Assembly: GCA_016935955.1 (NCBI GenBank)
Contig: JAFGPY010000358.1
Coordinates: 1 to 15,952 of the forward strand
Direction of reading: 5' to 3'
DNA from: Planctomycetota bacterium
GTDB lineage: Bacteria; Planctomycetota; Phycisphaerae; FEN-1346; JAACEH01
Length of the DNA stretch: 15,952 bases
The position numbers and the translations under genes are program-made. How positions within the stretch are numbered: the first letter of the stretch is position 1; each line of letters begins with the position of its first letter. The notes beneath the pieces were generated by a model. That model was not told the origin of the DNA. It saw nothing but the letters and a program-made list of their open reading frames with translations, and did not search any database. Positions 12,413 to 15,952 of the stretch are shown piece by piece.

Positions 12413-14296
12413 ATGCAACTGATTGCCTACAGCCAGTTCACCGACGCGCGGCAGATCGTTTCGATCGACGGCCTGACCGAGGCCCTGATCGGTCGCGACG
12501 ACGACAACACCCTGGCCCTGCCCAGCCCGTTCGTCTCGCGGCACCATGCCAAGGTGATCGTCGACAACGGCGGGTACTTTGTTGAGAACCTGGGTCTCAA
12601 CGGCACGATCGTTCGCGGCGAGAACGTGCCGGTGGGTCAGCGCGTGCCGCTGAATCCCGGCGAGGAGTTCAAGGTCGGCGAGTTCTCGGTCTACTTGCTG
12701 GAGCAGGGCGAGCAGAAGACGGCGCCGAAGGTGACGCGGCGGCGCGATCCACTGGCCCAGGTGCTGGAACTGGAGTGCCGCATCCACCAGGAACTGCTGC
12801 ACCGTCTGAACCTGCGGACGATCGAGGCGTCGGCCAAGGACGATCCTCGGTACGTGGCCCACATCCGCGACCACCTGCGCAGCATTCTCGACGACGAGAT
12901 CGACGGCATCGAGGACGCCACGGGCTGGGCCATCGTCGAGGACTACATCAAGCTGCTGATCACCGACGAGATCAGTTTCGCCCACAGCGCCAAGCCGCGG
13001 CAGACGAGCGTCTTCTCCGACGCCACGGAGATCGCCGACCATCGCAGCGCGGAGTCCGTCGGCCGCATCGTCCGCATCCTGAAGAACGCCATCGGCATCA
13101 GCGGCGACCGCTCGCGGATCAAGCAGGACCTGCAACTGGTGGAAGACAAGTTCCTCGACCAGTTCGACCGCGTGGCCGACCAGATCACGGCCGGCCTGTG
13201 GGAGCACATCGTGCGGTCCTACATCACCAAGGAAATTCTCGACACGGTGCTGGGCCTGGGGCCGTTGCAGGACCTGCTGGCCATGCCGGATCTGACGGAA
13301 ATCATGGTTGTCGGCCGCGACCGCATCTACGTGGACGAGGCGGGCATCATCCGCAACACCGGCCGCAAGTTCCTCAGCGACGAGGTCGTCATGACGGTGA
13401 TCGAACGGATCGTGACGCCGATCGGCCGCCGCATCGACCAGTCGACGCCGATCGTCGACGCCCGGTTGCCCGACGGCTCGCGCGTCAACGCGACGATCCC
13501 GCCGCTGAGCCTGAGCGGCCCGTTGCTGACGATCCGCCGTTTCGCCGAGACGCCGTACACGATCGACGACCTGATCGAGTTCGGCAGCCTGACGCCGTGG
13601 ACGGCCCGCTTCCTTCAGGCCTGCGTCTCGGGCCGCAAGAACATCCTCGTCTCCGGCGGCACGGCCTCGGGCAAAACCACGTTGCTGAACGTGCTCTCGA
13701 ACTTCATCAGTCCCGAGGAGCGCATCATCACGATCGAGGACTCGGCCGAGTTGCAGTTGTCGCAGGAGCACGTGGTGCGGATGGAGACGCGGCCGGCCAA
13801 CGTCGAGGGCAAGGGAGCTTACACGATCCGGCACCTGGTGCAGAACTCGCTCCGCATGCGTCCGGATCGCGTGGTGGTCGGCGAGTGCCGCGGCCCCGAG
13901 GCCCTGGACATGCTCCAGGCCATGAACACCGGCCACGACGGCTCGCTGACGACCATCCACGCCAACGGGCCGGAAGACGCCATGAAACGCCTTGAGACGC
14001 TCGTGCTGGAGGCCGTCGAGATGCCCGTGCGGGCCATTCGCGACCAGATCGTCACGGCCCTGGACATGGTCGTCCACCTGTCGCGGTTCGCCGACGGGAC
14101 GCGAAAGGTCACGCACATCAGCGAGGTGGTGGCCATCGACCGCGAGGTCGGCAACATCATCATCGAGGACATTTTTACGTTGAACAAGTCCGGACGCGAA
14201 AGTCGCCACGGGTTGCTGGTCCACACCGGCTACATCCCCACTTTCGCCCGAGACCTGATCGCCAAGGGATTACTGACGGCCGACAGCTTCGCCTGA
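12413..14296 (+). CDS. tadA: FHA-domain TadA/CpaF secretion ATPase
   Basis: A 627-residue pilus motor ATPase. Residues about 1-97 form an FHA domain: GR (27-28), SRHHA (42-46) and NG in LGLNGT (63-64) are the conserved phosphothreonine-pocket residues. A CpaF N-terminal helical segment follows ([14 protein letters not shown], about 121-134). An unusually long helical stretch (about 163-268) precedes the motor. The motor has [15 protein letters not shown], Walker A GGTASGKT (415-422), Walker [15 protein letters not shown] and His box [13 protein letters not shown], all intact. Acts at the cytoplasmic face with TadB/TadC, encoded directly downstream. It differs from the short TadA at 1703-2854, which lacks both FHA and N-terminal domains. 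The FHA domain implies recruitment by, or control through, a phosphorylated partner; the kinase at 5327-7978 is the obvious candidate. The start is 10 bp after cpaB. Confidence 0.93.
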   Translation: MQLIAYSQFTDARQIVSIDGLTEALIGRDDDNTLALPSPFVSRHHAKVIVDNGGYFVENLGLNGTIVRGENVPVGQRVPLNPGEEFKVGEFSVYLLEQGEQKTAPKVTRRRDPLAQVLELECRIHQELLHRLNLRTIEASAKDDPRYVAHIRDHLRSILDDEIDGIEDATGWAIVEDYIKLLITDEISFAHSAKPRQTSVFSDATEIADHRSAESVGRIVRILKNAIGISGDRSRIKQDLQLVEDKFLDQFDRVADQITAGLWEHIVRSYITKEILDTVLGLGPLQDLLAMPDLTEIMVVGRDRIYVDEAGIIRNTGRKFLSDEVVMTVIERIVTPIGRRIDQSTPIVDARLPDGSRVNATIPPLSLSGPLLTIRRFAETPYTIDDLIEFGSLTPWTARFLQACVSGRKNILVSGGTASGKTTLLNVLSNFISPEERIITIEDSAELQLSQEHVVRMETRPANVEGKGAYTIRHLVQNSLRMRPDRVVVGECRGPEALDMLQAMNTGHDGSLTTIHANGPEDAMKRLETLVLEAVEMPVRAIRDQIVTALDMVVHLSRFADGTRKVTHISEVVAIDREVGNIIIEDIFTLNKSGRESRHGLLVHTGYIPTFARDLIAKGLLTADSFA

Positions 14297-14321
14297 TGCG
14301 GCCCATTGCGGGAACGCCGAT

Positions 14322-15161
14322 ATGCTTTTATTGCTTAGTGCGCTGATGCTCGGTTGCGCCGTTTTCCTCGTGCTGCCGCCGATTCACGCCTTTGTCTCCA
14401 GGAAGGTCGCCCGGCTCGAAGACGAAATGTCCGTCTTCCTGTCCGAGCTGTTCATCTTCCACACCACGCCACGGTCGATCACCATCGCCATGGCCGTGTT
14501 GACCGTGTTCCTGATCCTCTTCCTCGGCATAGTGCTCAATCCGTTGTTCAGCGTCCCGATCGGCATCGTCGCCGGGATCGGCGTGCCGATGATCGTGCTG
14601 CACTTCATGGTCGTCCGCCGCCGCGCCGCCCTCGAGAAGCAGTTGATGGACGGCCTGATCACGGTGGCCAACGGCGTGCGTGCGGGCCTGAACCTGCCGC
14701 AGGCCATGCGCCTCATCGAGGAGCACGGCAAACCGCCCCTGTCTCAAGAATTCGGCCTGGTGCTGCGGGAGGTCGAGCACGGCACCAGCCTGGACGTGGC
14801 CCTGGAGAACGCCGGCCGGCGGATCAAGAGCCACAACTTTCGGTTGCTCTTTGCGGCCCTGAAGACCACGCGAATGCGCGGCGGCAACATCCCCGAGACC
14901 CTCGACCGGCTCAGCGAGTCGCTCCGCGAGATCACGCGACTGGAGGAGAAGATCAAGGCCCAGACCGCCCAGGGCAAGACCAGCGCCATCTTCATGGCCG
15001 TCATGCCTCTGGTCGTGCTGCTGATCTACGGCCTCATCGATCCCGACGGCGTGGGCCTGTTGTTTCGAACCATCTATGGCCAGGCGGTGCTGGCCGTGGT
15101 GCTGATCCTCGACCTGACGGGCTTTTTCTGGATCCGGTCGATCATCAACTTCGAGTACTAG
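14322..15161 (+). CDS. tadB: TadB inner-membrane platform protein
   Basis: A 279-residue polytopic protein of the T2SS type F (GspF) superfamily, TadB branch. Helices are at about 4-24, 52-72, 76-96, 222-239 and 254-271. The cytoplasmic T2SSF domain lies between (about 100-220), starting QLMDGLITVANGVRAGLNLPQAM, the counterpart of the QLPDALDLLARALRAGxSLPQAL consensus, and continuing through VEHGTSLDVALENAGRRI and MRGGNIPETLDRLSESLRE. With TadC it forms the base on which the TadA ATPase drives pilin insertion. It starts 25 bp after the ATPase gene, with only a weak ribosome site. Normal length is about 300, so it looks complete. Confidence 0.92.
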   Translation: MLLLLSALMLGCAVFLVLPPIHAFVSRKVARLEDEMSVFLSELFIFHTTPRSITIAMAVLTVFLILFLGIVLNPLFSVPIGIVAGIGVPMIVLHFMVVRRRAALEKQLMDGLITVANGVRAGLNLPQAMRLIEEHGKPPLSQEFGLVLREVEHGTSLDVALENAGRRIKSHNFRLLFAALKTTRMRGGNIPETLDRLSESLREITRLEEKIKAQTAQGKTSAIFMAVMPLVVLLIYGLIDPDGVGLLFRTIYGQAVLAVVLILDLTGFFWIRSIINFEY

Positions 15162-15173
15162 GATAGGGCGAAC

Positions 15174-15952
15174 GTGACGATCTACCTGTTACTGATGATC
15201 CTCTCGGCGTTTCTCGGCGGCGCGCTGGTCATTATCGGCTTCTTCAAGCCGGTGGACGAAGCCGAGTACGAGGCCGCCTTCCGCGTCAACGTCGACAACC
15301 TGAACCGCAACACGATCTTCGACGTGCCGGAGATGCAGTTCGTGCTCTGGCCGTTCCTGCAACTGGCCAAGCGGCTGGTGCCGCCGGGGGAACGGCGAAG
15401 CATCCTCCGCCACCTGCTGGCCGCCGGCAATCCCAAGGCCTACTCGCCCGACGAGTACCTGACGCTCTGCTTCCTGTGGGGCATCGTCACGGCCGTCATC
15501 CTGGTGGCCATCCAGTCCGGGCTCATGAACATTCCGCTCATCTCCGTGGGCTCGGCCGTGTTCGCGGTCATCGGGTTCGTCGCCGGGTACCTGCTTTGCC
15601 GCCAGGGGTTGGCCGGTCGGGCCACGCGGCGGCTGCGCGAGATCAGCATTCAGCTTCCGTACGCCCTCGACCTGCTGTCGATGACGATGCAGGCCGGCGC
15701 CACGTTCTACGAGGCCTCGAAGACGGTCGTGAGCGAGAATCCCGAGGAGCCGCTCAACCAGGAACTGGCCATCGTCGTTCGCGAGATCGAGTTTGGCCGC
15801 AGCCGCCAGGAAGCCCTCGAACATTTCGGCGAGCGGATCCCCGTCGAGACGCTCAACAGCATCATTGCCGCCGTGCTGCAGGCCGAGCAACTCGGCACGC
15901 CACTGGCCCAGGTCTTGCTGCTGCAGGCCAACCTGCTTAGAATGTACCGGTC
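15174..15952 (+). CDS. tadC: TadC inner-membrane platform protein, 3'-truncated by window edge
   Basis: A reading frame from a GTG at 15174 stays open to the last base (259 residues visible). An N-terminal helix (about 3-24) precedes a loop and two helices around 96-114 and 121-142. Then comes the T2SSF domain, starting RLREISIQLPYALDLLSMTMQAGATFYEA (about 153-181), with the TadC signature QAEQLGTPLAQVLLLQANLLRMYR (236-259) at the window edge. Family members usually have a further helix beyond this. TadC is the partner of TadB. The GTG, 12 bp after the tadB stop and preceded by AGGGCG, is the best start because the hydrophobic N-terminus begins immediately after it; an ATG at residue 8 would cut into the helix. 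Confidence 0.9.
   Translation, partial: MTIYLLLMILSAFLGGALVIIGFFKPVDEAEYEAAFRVNVDNLNRNTIFDVPEMQFVLWPFLQLAKRLVPPGERRSILRHLLAAGNPKAYSPDEYLTLCFLWGIVTAVILVAIQSGLMNIPLISVGSAVFAVIGFVAGYLLCRQGLAGRATRRLREISIQLPYALDLLSMTMQAGATFYEASKTVVSENPEEPLNQELAIVVREIEFGRSRQEALEHFGERIPVETLNSIIAAVLQAEQLGTPLAQVLLLQANLLRMYR

Noticed and set aside
12314..14224. 636-codon minus-strand open frame opposite the FHA-TadA gene
   Set aside because: Same antisense artefact; the translation is rich in Val/Asp/His/Arg with no motif, against an ATPase with all motifs on the plus strand.
1..15952. tRNA or rRNA genes
   Set aside because: None recognised by eye on either strand; the gaps are short and filled by palindromes.

Overview
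The window is a GC-rich (roughly mid-60s % by eye), densely coding stretch. It carries most of a Tad (tight adherence, Flp-type IVb pilus) locus transcribed left to right, behind the tail of an Hsp70-family gene and a small REP-associated transposase (RAYT) unit. An FHA-CpaF fusion ATPase, a membrane Ser/Thr kinase with a long TPR tail, a lid-less Hsp70 and abundant REP-like palindromes together suggest a planctomycete or close relative (for example Phycisphaerae-like). That is inference from gene style; no taxonomic marker such as rRNA is present.

Layout. 1-687: 3' part of an Hsp70-like chaperone gene that ends just after the substrate-binding beta domain. 688-1430: a REP-like hairpin, then a RAYT gene on the minus strand bracketed by inverted copies of a GGGTGC-plus-hairpin palindrome. 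1431-1702: non-coding leader with a candidate sigma70 promoter. 1703-15952: a compact plus-strand cluster in the order short TadA-type ATPase, two Flp-like prepilins, TadV/CpaA prepilin peptidase, TadE-like protein with a two-helix N-terminal extension, Ser/Thr kinase-TPR protein, TadG-like protein, second TadE-like protein, unknown membrane-anchored protein, CpaB/RcpC, FHA-TadA/CpaF ATPase, TadB, and TadC (runs off the right edge; GTG start).

How the genes fit. The peptidase would process the Flp-like pilins and TadE-like pseudopilins at the cytoplasmic face. One or both TadA ATPases with TadB/TadC would drive assembly, and CpaB would link to an outer-membrane secretin not in view. No secretin, TadZ or stand-alone TadD is visible. 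The most provocative feature is a Hanks-type kinase in the same cluster as a TadA carrying an N-terminal FHA (phosphothreonine-binding) domain, which suggests phospho-control of the pilus motor. The kinase's probably extracytoplasmic TPR region may also stand in for TadD.

Two palindrome families decorate the non-coding gaps. One is GTAG followed by an 8-bp stem (five copies, one degenerate). The other is GGGTGC followed by a 9-bp stem (two copies bound the RAYT; another pair of the same ends bounds a 103-bp non-coding unit before cpaB). A 171-bp block of GTAG palindromes between the short tadA and the first pilin gene is bracketed by an exact 19-bp direct repeat of the tadA stop-codon region. 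Removing it in silico restores ordinary 22-bp operon spacing.
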